The translations under genes were made by a program, and so were the position numbers. The notes beneath the pieces are model-generated. The model saw only the letters and a program-made list of their open reading frames with translations, was not told where the DNA came from and ran no database searches. From assembly GCF_018861295.1 (NCBI RefSeq), contig NZ_JAHLDM010000023.1:1-64000 (forward strand): DNA of 64,000 nt, written 5' to 3'. This stretch comes from Clostridium_AD estertheticum_D. GTDB taxonomy: Bacteria > Bacillota > Clostridia > Clostridiales > Clostridiaceae. Shown piece by piece: positions 7,651 through 15,647 of the stretch (within the stretch, counting starts at the first letter, position 1; every line of letters begins with the position of its first letter).

Positions 7651-8792
7651 TCCTTCTGAAATGTCGTTGAAGTCTCTTCATTCATAGCTTTTCTAACATC
7701 ATCCACCATTGACTTCACACTCATAGTACTTTCTTCATAAAATCTCTCATCATATTTACCTAATAAACTACTTTCCAGTTTATCAAAATCATACTTTCTT
7801 TGCTCGTAGTCATTGAAACTACCACCTGCATTGCTCATACCTTTAGGGGCTTTGTACTTTTCTTTAATTGCATCAATTACCCATCCCACTATGTTCCCAA
7901 CATCTATTTTCCTTGGTAGATCATATTTTTCTTTAATAACTTTTAAATTACCTTTAGCGGCAATTAACACAGATTTTGCTTGTTCTACTGTTATATCTTC
8001 TTTAAATATGCTTTTAACTGTCTTTATATCCTCTACAGAGCACTTATTTGCGTCGTAGGTGGATTTACTTACCTTAGTGGCACAAATCTCTTCTATTGCT
8101 ATATTATTAGCTTTATTAGCCTTTATGTTAAATTTAATACTTGTAACTTTTCTACCTGTCTTGATTTCTTCGTAATCAAATATTATATCAGTCTTTGTAT
8201 TTATCTCATTTAGAGCAACATTTATTACCTTTTGCTTTAAGTTTGAGTACTTTGGATACTGTTTTTTTTCAATATCTAATCCAACTCTTAAATTATCAAT
8301 AGTAATTGATCTATTACCTATACCCTCATACTGCTTTAATAACTCATATAATCTAAAAGAATAAGTACTTTTAAACTGCATTATATTTTTTAATTGATAT
8401 TTTGTATACCAATTTAATTTCAAGTAAAAATCTTTCATATCTTCATCAATTTTCAGTGTTAATATACCTTTTCGTAATTTTGCTGTTTTTATTAAATGAA
8501 ATTTATCAAACTCCTGCGTATCATCATTTTTCATTTTTATAAACCTTGCCATTAATTTATCTGTGACACTATCTAATTCCCTGTAAATATTTCTTTTATG
8601 AATATTTAAGGTATTACTTAAATCGGTTGCCGAGAATTGATATTCTTTTAAATCAACATCATCTTTTGTTATCATACTTGCAAGCAACCTAATCAATTTT
8701 TGTTCCAATACAGTGAATGAATACGATGCTTCAATTAATTTATTACTTTGATATATCCAATTATTATTTGCTTTTGTTAAATCTGTTATCAT
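7632..8792 (-). CDS. repB: Plasmid replication initiator, Rep_3/RepB family
   Basis: The initiator binds origin iterons and opens the plasmid origin. Residues 1-220 carry the two winged-helix domains of the Rep_3 family, starting N-N-W-I-Y-Q-S-N-K-L-I-E-A, with F-T-V-L-E-Q-K-L-I-R-L-L-A-S, L-N-I-H-K-R-N-I-Y-R-E-L-D and F-K-S-T-Y-S-F-R-L-Y-E-L-L-K-Q-Y-E. A C-terminal extension of about 170 residues without known domain follows. The frame is open to a TTG at 8846, but a TTGACA/TATAGT promoter lies inside that extension (8814-8843), so ATG 8792 behind GGGGATG is the likely start. Iterons begin about 60 bp upstream. Together this is a complete iteron replicon. Confidence 0.9.
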   Translation of the reverse strand: MITDLTKANNNWIYQSNKLIEASYSFTVLEQKLIRLLASMITKDDVDLKEYQFSATDLSNTLNIHKRNIYRELDSVTDKLMARFIKMKNDDTQEFDKFHLIKTAKLRKGILTLKIDEDMKDFYLKLNWYTKYQLKNIMQFKSTYSFRLYELLKQYEGIGNRSITIDNLRVGLDIEKKQYPKYSNLKQKVINVALNEINTKTDIIFDYEEIKTGRKVTSIKFNIKANKANNIAIEEICATKVSKSTYDANKCSVEDIKTVKSIFKEDITVEQAKSVLIAAKGNLKVIKEKYDLPRKIDVGNIVGWVIDAIKEKYKAPKGMSNAGGSFNDYEQRKYDFDKLESSLLGKYDERFYEESTMSVKSMVDDVRKAMNEETSTTFQKESIPLL

Positions 8793-8813
8793 CTTCCAAT
8801 CATCCCCAAGCAA

Positions 8814-8843
8814 ACTATAACATTTCAACAATGGAGTTGTCAA
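8814..8843 (-). promoter_or_regulatory. Promoter of the replication initiator
   Basis: On the minus strand TTGACA (8843-8838) and TATAGT (8819-8814) are 18 bp apart. This is a near-consensus sigma-A promoter about 20 bp before the chosen ATG and directly next to the first iteron, so initiator binding could repress it. Confidence 0.75.
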
Positions 8844-8850
8844 CAACTTT

Positions 8851-9442
8851 TAGTAAATCGAGTTGCACATTCGTAAATAGGTTGCCTTTGTTCGTAAATA
8901 AGTTGCCTTTCAAATGCATTTATTCGTAAATAAGTTGCCTTTGTTCGTAAATAGGTTGCCTTTCGCATGTTCAATCGTAGTCATATCAACAGTTTGAATG
9001 GTGCGTAAAAGTATTAAAACTTTGTTGTTTATTTAAAACTAATTAAAACAACAATAGTAGTTATAAAATTATTAGTTGAATTATTAACTACAGTTGTAAA
9101 TTTATGTAAAGGTTTTTTTAATAAAATACCTTTACTTTAAACATAAATATGTTTATATAGAATTAAGTTATTCGTAAATGAGTTGCCTTTAACATATATT
9201 TAAATTGAAAAATTTTCAGTATATACGAATTAGTCCTAGTTTATATTTTTACGATGTTCCTTCTAAATGCGTCAATGCAGCGCCTTAGGAGATGCTTTAA
9301 CCAAATTAATATTATTAGGTAAAGTAGTACTGTTAGATAGAAAATACGAGATCATCAAGAGTAAAATGTTTGTTATTTCTAAATATGCTATAAATAGACA
9401 ATAATTCTTATATATCTTGTTTATTCGTAAATAGGTTGCACA
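8851..9442. repeat. Plasmid origin: iterons and AT-rich region
   Basis: Twenty-bp direct repeats of the form TTCGTAAATARGTTGCCTTT occur at 8870-8889, 8891-8910, 8923-8942, 8944-8963 and 9171-9190. A variant ending TTGCACAT is at 9423-9442 and a degenerate one is at 8851-8866. The 200 bp between the first cluster and 9171 is extremely AT-rich and is a plausible unwinding region. The arrangement beside a Rep_3 initiator defines an iteron-controlled origin. No convincing DnaA box was found by eye. The remaining stretch 9200-9540 has no gene that I can support. Confidence 0.88.
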
Positions 9443-9542
9443 TAAAATTAAAAATTAAATTAAGATAAATTTTATATTTAAAACATAACTAATATAAAAT
9501 AAGTTATAATTGAATTTAATGAGTTTTTATCTTAAATTAGAA

Positions 9543-9956
9543 AGTGAAACTATAGTGAAACTATGGTTGCTATAATAGGAGTGAAAACATATGGGACAAC
9601 CGAAGAAGTTAGAATTAACAATGGACAAGCTTATAGAAATAGCAATAGAGATAAATAAAAATACTATTGCAAATAGAAATAGATCTAAGGATGATAAAAT
9701 CCCAACAGATAAACTTATAAGAGGGTTTGGAATAAACAGAAAAAACTTTTCAGTTACTATACAAGATACAGATATAAAATATAATAAATCAACTTTTCTT
9801 TATGATATACCTAGTGAATTTATTACGAACAATAAAAGTGATACTATAGTTATTGATAGTGAAACTAATGTGGGGACAGTAAATAAGCCAAACAACGATA
9901 GTGAAACTTTAGAGTCACTTAAGAGTAAAATTATAGTTTCACCACAAAGTGAAACT
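9543..9956 (+). repeat. AGTGAAACT boxes in promoter and coding sequence
   Basis: AGTGAAACT occurs at 9543-9551, 9554-9562, 9858-9866, 9900-9908 and 9948-9956, with a near-inverted copy at 9935-9943 and weaker ones at 9581 and 9837. The first two are 11 bp apart, one helical turn, and overlap the -35 region of the promoter whose -10 is TATAAT at 9571-9576. Repeats that cross from promoter into coding sequence suggest a multi-site operator or centromere. Confidence 0.6.
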
Positions 9957-10274
9957 ATTGTATCATTAAGTAAAACGGACTTAGAGAGCTTTGATAAGAG
10001 AATTAAATCTATTGAAGAAATGAAATATGAATTTGAGGAAATGAATAATTGGTATAGGGAGCAAAGAAAAAAAGAAAATATAATTGATATTGAAATCCCT
10101 GAAATAAAGATTGATAAAAAATGGTTAAAAGAAGATCCAAGTACACGAGGATTCAAGGTATATCCAAGTGTTATAGCCAAGTTCAAAGAATTTAGTAAGG
10201 AAAATAATCAATATACAATGCAGGATCTAATGGCCATGGCCCTGCTTGAATACATTGATAAATATAAAAAATAG
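9591..10274 (+). CDS. Plasmid hypothetical protein with ribbon-helix-helix-like C-terminus
   Basis: 227 residues. The N-terminal part (1-65) is basic and helix-rich (L-T-M-D-K-L-I-E-I-A-I-E-I-N-K-N). The middle is low-complexity, with repeated D-S-E-T motifs that reflect DNA repeats. A short coiled-coil-like segment covers about 138-160 (E-M-K-Y-E-F-E-E-M-N-N-W-Y-R-E-Q). The C-terminus reads G-F-K-V-Y-P-S-V-I-A-K-F-K-E-F-S-K and then Q-D-L-M-A-M-A-L-L-E-Y-I-D, the beta-strand plus two-helix pattern of ribbon-helix-helix proteins. It lies right after the origin and may be a copy-control or segregation DNA-binding protein acting on the AGTGAAACT boxes. That role is inference. Confidence 0.6.
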   Translation: MGQPKKLELTMDKLIEIAIEINKNTIANRNRSKDDKIPTDKLIRGFGINRKNFSVTIQDTDIKYNKSTFLYDIPSEFITNNKSDTIVIDSETNVGTVNKPNNDSETLESLKSKIIVSPQSETIVSLSKTDLESFDKRIKSIEEMKYEFEEMNNWYREQRKKENIIDIEIPEIKIDKKWLKEDPSTRGFKVYPSVIAKFKEFSKENNQYTMQDLMAMALLEYIDKYKK

Positions 10275-10338
10275 GAGGACTTTTTTTGGAGGGTGGAGGG
10301 GAGATTACCATAATATTAAACAAGGAGGTTTATAAAAA

Positions 10339-10710
10339 ATGAAAGATAAAAAAACCTTTTTAGTATATTTAATTACTACTTTAACTGTTTTGTTAAATTT
10401 CTTCATGCTATTTATTGTAAGGTCAGGGAACGAGAATATATTTTCTAATATATTTGTAATACTCATTGCATTATTTTGTCTTAAAATTTATATAATTGCA
10501 ATTAAAACTAATCAAACTTCAAAAATGAGACCAGAATTTTATGGTATTTTATTTTTGTTTGGTGTTTCTGCAATGAGGTTTTTAAATAGAATAATTCAAA
10601 TTTCAGATGCAATTAATTATTCTATTATTATTGTTTTTCTTGGTGCAGGTACATTTTTTTTAGTTATTGCTATTGGCAGAATTTCAACTAATATAAAAAA
10701 TCGGAAATAA
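10339..10710 (+). CDS. Four-helix membrane protein, unknown
   Basis: 123 residues with hydrophobic segments near 9-27, 36-54, 69-86 and 95-115, separated by short charged loops. AAGGAGG lies 11 nt before the ATG. It follows the plasmid hypothetical gene by 64 bp and may share its transcript. No family is recognised. Confidence 0.6.
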   Translation: MKDKKTFLVYLITTLTVLLNFFMLFIVRSGNENIFSNIFVILIALFCLKIYIIAIKTNQTSKMRPEFYGILFLFGVSAMRFLNRIIQISDAINYSIIIVFLGAGTFFLVIAIGRISTNIKNRK

Positions 10711-10716
10711 CTTTCC

Positions 10717-10790
10717 TGGGCTGTTTTCAATTATTGTACATACAATTATCAAAGGCTTAATTTGCCCACTTTTATCGTTTGTATGGCCTC
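10717..10790 (-). pseudogene. Fragment of a putative-esterase gene
   Basis: The DNA at 10720-10775 matches 28411-28466 inside the intact esterase (GGCTGTTTTCAATT, ACATACAATTATCAAAGG, CTTAATTT). On the minus strand it reads S-G-Q-I-K-P-L-I-I-V-C, as in the intact gene. Nothing else of the gene is present. It is a small piece captured by recombination. Confidence 0.75.
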
Positions 10791-10860
10791 TTTATATAAA
10801 GTTTTTCTATCTGGTGAAACAGAAGAAGTACCCATCTTAGCTCAGATGAGTACTTTAATA

Positions 10861-11604
10861 TTATTTTTTTAAATTTTTTAATGATTCATTACTTGAAAAG
10901 ATAATATCTTCTTTAGATTTTATATAATTTTGACATTTTTTAAAAATCTCAATAAGATTATCATAATTTTGGTTTAATTGAGATTCATATAGAGCATCCC
11001 TATATTCTTTATTGTATTTTTCATCAATAGCTATTAAATCAATATTATTTTCTAAACATTGTTTAAGTAAAAGAAACCTTCCTATTCTGCCATTACCATC
11101 TTGGAATGGATGTATTTTCTCAAAATTACTATGAAAATAAGACAATTCATGTAAATTAATGCTTGTAGCCTTTTTAGTATTATAACTCTCAATAAGACCT
11201 AATAATAAAGGTTCAACTTCATGTGGCTCTGCGAGTTTTATTTCATCTAATCCACTAAGCATATTAGGAATTTTTTTAAAGATGCCTGAAAAACCCTTTT
11301 TATCATCAGATGTGCCATTTTTTAATAATTGATGATATTCTCTAATTAACTGTAAGGATAATGGTTCATCCAATGTTTCAATTATAAAATCAAAAACATC
11401 TAAAGAGTTCCTAGTTTCAATAACATCATCTAAAGTATGAATACCAGAAACTATATTTTTATCTGCCAACTGATTTAATGCGTCTCTATTAAAAGTACTA
11501 CCCTCTAATTTATTAGAATGAAACAGAAATTCAATCCTTAACGCATAGTAGAAAGAGTTTGGTACTTCTTTTAACCCAAGCAAAAATGTTTTAGCTAACT
11601 TCAT
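10861..11604 (-). CDS. Fic domain protein (class II, putative AMPylator)
   Basis: 247 residues. The Fic core motif H-P-F-Q-D-G-N-G-R-I-G-R lies near 156-167: the catalytic His, the metal-binding Asp and both Arg residues are present. An N-terminal helix has F-H-S-N-K-L-E-G-S-T, which fits the inhibitory (S/T)-x-x-x-E-(G/N) motif that places Glu in the active site; its N-terminal position makes it class II. Such enzymes transfer AMP or another nucleotide monophosphate to proteins and are autoinhibited. It lies downstream of the parMR genes on the same strand (about 90 bp gap) and could act as a stand-alone modifier or addiction factor. No separate antitoxin is seen. Confidence 0.9.
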   Translation of the reverse strand: MKLAKTFLLGLKEVPNSFYYALRIEFLFHSNKLEGSTFNRDALNQLADKNIVSGIHTLDDVIETRNSLDVFDFIIETLDEPLSLQLIREYHQLLKNGTSDDKKGFSGIFKKIPNMLSGLDEIKLAEPHEVEPLLLGLIESYNTKKATSINLHELSYFHSNFEKIHPFQDGNGRIGRFLLLKQCLENNIDLIAIDEKYNKEYRDALYESQLNQNYDNLIEIFKKCQNYIKSKEDIIFSSNESLKNLKK

Positions 11605-11690
11605 AATACTTCACCTATCTTTCTTGTTATTTAAAAAAAAGGGCTCTTCTTAGATTTCTTATTAATATCATTTTTGATACCCTACCCCAA

Positions 11691-12032
11691 TTAAAAATCA
11701 CCATCTATTATATCCGACTCATCCATTTCACTAATTACTTCATTAATATTTTCAACAATTATACCTTCTGCTAGATTATCATCGGTTGCTGCCACTTTAA
11801 TATCATTTTCTTTTTTTATTGTACCATTCAAAGTTATGTCATCAATTTTTGACTCAATATCATCTAATTTTTCTAAAATAAGTTTATATTTCTGATTATC
11901 CCTTATAATTTCCACTATATAAGGGGTTAACGCTCTTTTAAAAGCTTTTTTATTTAAAATTTCATATACATCATCAGGCATATCTTTAGCATTCAAAACC
12001 ATTCTGCCTCTTTTTTCTTCATTCACCTTCAT
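11691..12032 (-). CDS. Partition DNA-binding protein, ParR-like
   Basis: 113 residues. It has a basic N-terminus (E-E-K-R-G-R-M-V-L-N-A) followed by a helix pair (P-D-D-V-Y-E-I-L-N-K-K-A-F), which suits a ribbon-helix-helix fold, and an acidic helical C-terminus (E-K-L-D-D-I-E-S-K-I-D-D-I, then M-D-E-S-D-I-I-D-G-D-F). The start overlaps the end of the actin-like gene by 14 bp, the classical parM-parR coupling. In such systems ParR binds the centromere and its acidic tail contacts the filament. The assignment rests on position, size and shape more than on a strong motif. Confidence 0.75.
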   Translation of the reverse strand: MKVNEEKRGRMVLNAKDMPDDVYEILNKKAFKRALTPYIVEIIRDNQKYKLILEKLDDIESKIDDITLNGTIKKENDIKVAATDDNLAEGIIVENINEVISEMDESDIIDGDF

Positions 12033-13242
12033 TTGTTTTTCTCATTTCATTAATTGATAATATTTCAAGTGCAGCAAGATTAATTGTTCTTGGTGATGGC
12101 TTGAATATTTCTTTTGTGTCATCTTCTAGTATTTCATTCAAAAAAAAGTGGTTGTTTTCTACTACCGCTTCACTCATATGTTCTAATAAAGATTGTTTTA
12201 TAAAAGGCTCTAAAATAGAGGCTTCTCCACCAAAATAAATAAACTTTATAGGTTCTCCACTTTCATTTATAAATGAATTTAAAAGCTTTGTAGCAAATAT
12301 ATTAGAATACTCTTGTAATACTTCATTAATTTTACTTGTAAAATCATAATTTTCGCCCGTGTTTTCATCTTTAAATATATATTTTTTTTGTTTATAATTT
12401 TCAACTATAAACTTTTCCAAGGCTCTTAGATTATGAAAGTACTCTAAAAGCTTCTCTTTTCGTAATTGTTCTATCTCTCCTAAGAAAGGAGCTATATCTA
12501 TTACTTGGAATGACGCCCTGGATTGAGGTGTACTTAATCCCTTAGCAAGTTTTACAGCATCAGTAGATCCTCCACCAATATCAACTAAAACAACTTGAAA
12601 ATTCGCAAATTCAACATTATTTCTTTTTTCTATTATTAAAACATTCTTATCATCTTCACTTGCTAACATTTTATACTTAAGAGCGTGCCTTGCAACCTCT
12701 GATTCAATTCTGCATTTAGTCCTTTTAACTACAATTTTTAATTCTTTTTCCATTCCTAATGTTATTATTTTTACACTATGTTCTCCGATAAATCTTTCTT
12801 CCATTTGTTTTTGTGCATAACTGAATTTATCTTCTCTTTTAAGTAACCAAATTGGAAGCATCGTACTCATATAATCAATTTCTATTTTATTGTCGTTATT
12901 GTCTGAATTTAAAGCATCATAATATGATACCGCACTTAAAAAACTCAAATAAGGTATATTACTCTTAATTTTATCATGCATAATAGCAACATGACCATTA
13001 CTTAATTTAGACATTTCTGCCATTTCCCCAACAAGATAATATCTTTCTTTACCATCTATTTCAGTTGAAATAACTAATCTTTCTAATAACTCGTTAGATT
13101 GTGTAATTGGATTTACAAATAATTCATTCGCTTTTGTTTCACTTATTTCAACAACATTGGTTGGTATTTCTAAATAATATCCATCAATCATAAAATTATT
13201 TGTGCTATTCCCAAAATCCCCATTAAATCTTCTTATGTTCAT
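12019..13242 (-). CDS. Plasmid-segregation actin-like ATPase, ParM-like
   Basis: 407 residues with the actin-fold nucleotide motifs: phosphate-1 F-N-G-D-F-G-N-S-T (about 5-13), phosphate-2 L-V-D-I-G-G-G-S-T-D (about 218-227) and the adenosine motif F-I-Y-F-G-G-E-A-S near 336-344. Filaments of such proteins push plasmid copies apart. It is followed by parR-like DNA, and its promoter is flanked by AGTGTCA repeats (13274-13358), so a complete three-part partition system is present. It is longer than R1 ParM (320 residues), as is common among divergent Firmicute ParM/Alp proteins. The start has a GGAG site (AAAAAGGAGAAAATATG). Confidence 0.88.
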   Translation of the reverse strand: MNIRRFNGDFGNSTNNFMIDGYYLEIPTNVVEISETKANELFVNPITQSNELLERLVISTEIDGKERYYLVGEMAEMSKLSNGHVAIMHDKIKSNIPYLSFLSAVSYYDALNSDNNDNKIEIDYMSTMLPIWLLKREDKFSYAQKQMEERFIGEHSVKIITLGMEKELKIVVKRTKCRIESEVARHALKYKMLASEDDKNVLIIEKRNNVEFANFQVVLVDIGGGSTDAVKLAKGLSTPQSRASFQVIDIAPFLGEIEQLRKEKLLEYFHNLRALEKFIVENYKQKKYIFKDENTGENYDFTSKINEVLQEYSNIFATKLLNSFINESGEPIKFIYFGGEASILEPFIKQSLLEHMSEAVVENNHFFLNEILEDDTKEIFKPSPRTINLAALEILSINEMRKTNEGE

Positions 13243-13273
13243 ATTTTCTCCTTTTTGATTAAACTTATTTTAT

Positions 13274-13358
13274 TAGTGTCACTTAGCAATCACTTATAGT
13301 TTTATTTTACCATAAATATATAAAAAGTCAATATTTTAAAATATCAAGTGTCATTTAA
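13274..13358. promoter_or_regulatory. Candidate centromere and promoter of the partition operon
   Basis: On the minus strand TTGACT (13331-13326) and TAAAAT (13309-13304) are 16 bp apart and point into the actin-like gene. Repeats AGTGTCACTTA (13274-13284) and AGTGTCATTTA (13347-13357), plus TCACTTA and TTAAGTG copies, lie on both sides of the promoter, as in parC of R1-type systems. From 13360 to 13658 I see only the promoter area of the response regulator, an inverted pair TATATAGACA/TGTCTATATA (near 13443 and 13510) and a small hairpin at 13562-13583. Confidence 0.6.
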
Positions 13359-13597
13359 GTGTTGCTTGTCCTTTATGGGTCTGTATAGTAACGGAACAAA
13401 AAAACGGAACACAGGCCCTAAAATTTACATTTAAGTATGTTATATAGACAGGTTAGGTGGAAAACGATACTATATTAATAAGATTCACAGGTTCATTCTA
13501 CTTAAAATTGTCTATATAAATATTTGAAGTAACAAGATGTACGTGAATGATTACATAAAAAAATAATGTTTTTAGACATTATTTTCAATAAATGATT

Positions 13598-13610
13598 GTT
13601 GCGTGACAAC
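13598..13610. promoter_or_regulatory. GTTGCGTGACAAC motif before the response regulator
   Basis: A 13-bp near-palindrome 48 bp before the response-regulator start. Related copies are at 341-352 and 40694-40706. A shared regulator site is possible but unproven. Confidence 0.35.
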
Positions 13611-13658
13611 AAGAAAAATAGTGTAATTGTTAAATGTAAAGGTTAAGGAGGTTAGTGA

Positions 13659-14324
13659 ATGCTTAAGATTTTTTTGATTGAAGATGATGAAACAATTGCT
13701 TTAGGTATAAAAACATTTTTACTTAGAAATAGTTATAAGGTTATTCATGCAGATAATTTAAAAAAAGGGAAAGAACTTTTTAAAACAGATATCGATCTAA
13801 TATTATTAGATTTAAATTTACCTGATGGTTCAGGGTTTGATTTTTGCCGTTATGTAAAAGGGATTAAAGACATTCCTATTATTTTTCTAACTATCAGGGA
13901 TGATGAATGCGATATTATAAAAGGACTAGATATTGGAGGGGATGATTACATCACCAAACCTTTTAAATTAAGTGTTTTGCATTCTCGTATACTTGCTGTT
14001 TTACGCAGAACTGTAAAACAACAGATACTCGACGATATTCTATGGTGTGGAAATATTAAAATGATTAAATCAGAAACAAAGGTATATAAAAATAATCTCG
14101 AAATAGAACTTACAATTGGTGAATACAATCTATTTAGGCAACTATTAGAAAATAAAAACCGAACTTTAACGCGAGGGGTTTTACTTCAAAAACTGTGGGA
14201 TATCGATGGGGAATTTGTAAATGATAATACATTATCAGTAGCTATAAAGCGTCTTCGTCAAAAACTTACGAATAATACAATTATTAAAACAGTGAGAGGA
14301 ATAGGTTATAGGTTGGATGATTAA
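13659..14324 (+). CDS. OmpR-family response regulator
   Basis: 221 residues. The receiver domain (1-115) has the acidic pocket E-D-D at 8-10, phospho-acceptor Asp51 in L-L-D-L-N-L-P-D-G and the switch Lys in Y-I-T-K-P-F. The C-terminal winged helix (about 125-221) ends V-R-G-I-G-Y-R-L-D-D. The start has AAGGAGG 6 nt upstream. It overlaps the kinase gene by 8 bp and precedes two ABC systems, the layout of Firmicute antimicrobial-peptide detoxification modules (BceR type). It is likely to switch on the exporters at 15648-20911. Confidence 0.92.
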   Translation: MLKIFLIEDDETIALGIKTFLLRNSYKVIHADNLKKGKELFKTDIDLILLDLNLPDGSGFDFCRYVKGIKDIPIIFLTIRDDECDIIKGLDIGGDDYITKPFKLSVLHSRILAVLRRTVKQQILDDILWCGNIKMIKSETKVYKNNLEIELTIGEYNLFRQLLENKNRTLTRGVLLQKLWDIDGEFVNDNTLSVAIKRLRQKLTNNTIIKTVRGIGYRLDD

Positions 14325-15534
14325 GGGGTATATAAATAAAAAGAGAATTACTGTATGTATGGTTATTAGTTTTTTATGTATAACAATTTTTTGTATTATA
14401 TTTGGAAATTTCATTTTTAAGCAGACAGAGAAAATTTTTTATGAAAAAGCAGCACAGATTATAGCCTTTGGTGTTAAGGCCGATCCTAACATTGAACAAG
14501 TATTGATATCATCGCTAAAAACTAATAATATAGCAGAAATTAATAAAGGTAAAAAAATATTAGAGCAATATGGATATAGTGAAGGATTTTTATATAGTTC
14601 TTATAAGAGTAAAAATTTTAATATAGTTACGGTTGGTATTTTGTTTTTGATTACTTTACTCTTGTTTTGTTTTGGAGGATTTCTGGTAGGGTTAAATCAT
14701 ATAAAGCGTAAACGTATCAATAATCTTGCAGATTATCTTTATGCTATCAACGAAGGAAATTATAGAATAAATCCTCACAAGAAAGAAGACGAATTCTCTA
14801 TTTTAGAGGACGAACTATATAAAACAGTTGTGCTGCTTCGCGAAAATCGAGAAAAAGAAAGGAAAGAAAAAGAAAAATTAACAAATTACCTTGCAGATAT
14901 TTCTCACCAAATGAAAACGCCACTTACGTCAATGTCACTTATGATTGAGTTATTAGAAGGCAGTCCTATAAATGGAGATGACGCTTTGTATATTGAGCGT
15001 ATTTCAGCTCAGATATACCGTCTTAATCATCTGGTTACGTCATTGTTAACACTTTCTAAACTAGATGTAGGAACCTTAAAATTAGAATATAAATCGATTA
15101 ATGTTTATGAATTGGTATGTACCTGTGTTGAGCCATTAATCTTAATGATAGAAAAAAAAGAGCAACAACTTTTTATTCAAGAGAATAGTGATGTAGTTTT
15201 TATGGGAGATTTTTATTGGAACAATGAAGCCATCTTAAATATTGTTAAAAACTGTGTGGAACATACACCGCGAGGAGGAAAAATTTCCATAGTGTATGAA
15301 CAAAACCCTATTTGCACACAAATTATTATTGAAGATAATGGAGAAGGATTTAAGAAAAAGGATATACCGCACTTATTTACTAGATTTTACAAAGGTGAAA
15401 ATTCAGCCAAAGACAGTGTAGGAATTGGACTTGCTCTTGCTCAATCTATTGTTAAGAAACAAAACGGTGAAATTCGAGCAGAAAATAAAAAAACAGGGGG
15501 AGCGTCATTCACAATTAAGTTTTATATAAATTAG
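14317..15534 (+). CDS. Sensor histidine kinase, Bce-like module
   Basis: 405 residues. Two membrane helices (about 11-33 and 103-126) flank a short extracellular loop of about 70 residues. A long linker is followed by the HisKA box L-A-D-I-S-H-Q-M-K-T-P (His197), the N box I-V-K-N-C-V-E-H-T-P and G2 box G-I-G-L-A-L-A-Q-S. The small sensor loop suggests that, like the intramembrane-sensing BceS kinases, it senses through its partner transporter. It is translationally coupled to the response regulator upstream and lies 113 bp before the ABC ATPase. Confidence 0.92.
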   Translation: MIKGYINKKRITVCMVISFLCITIFCIIFGNFIFKQTEKIFYEKAAQIIAFGVKADPNIEQVLISSLKTNNIAEINKGKKILEQYGYSEGFLYSSYKSKNFNIVTVGILFLITLLLFCFGGFLVGLNHIKRKRINNLADYLYAINEGNYRINPHKKEDEFSILEDELYKTVVLLRENREKERKEKEKLTNYLADISHQMKTPLTSMSLMIELLEGSPINGDDALYIERISAQIYRLNHLVTSLLTLSKLDVGTLKLEYKSINVYELVCTCVEPLILMIEKKEQQLFIQENSDVVFMGDFYWNNEAILNIVKNCVEHTPRGGKISIVYEQNPICTQIIIEDNGEGFKKKDIPHLFTRFYKGENSAKDSVGIGLALAQSIVKKQNGEIRAENKKTGGASFTIKFYIN

Positions 15535-15647
15535 TTGTGTAAGCAATGTCACCGAGCGGTCACTTAACAAAGATATAATTGGGTTTAGAAGAAAATAAGG
15601 ACTAAATATTATGGAAGTAGGCCTTATTAAAGAGGGGAGATATTACT

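Noticed and set aside
8851..9442. Repeated 20-bp units that could be taken for a CRISPR array
   Set aside because: Spacing is irregular (1-230 bp), there are no unique spacers of constant length, and the units adjoin a Rep_3 initiator; they are iterons.
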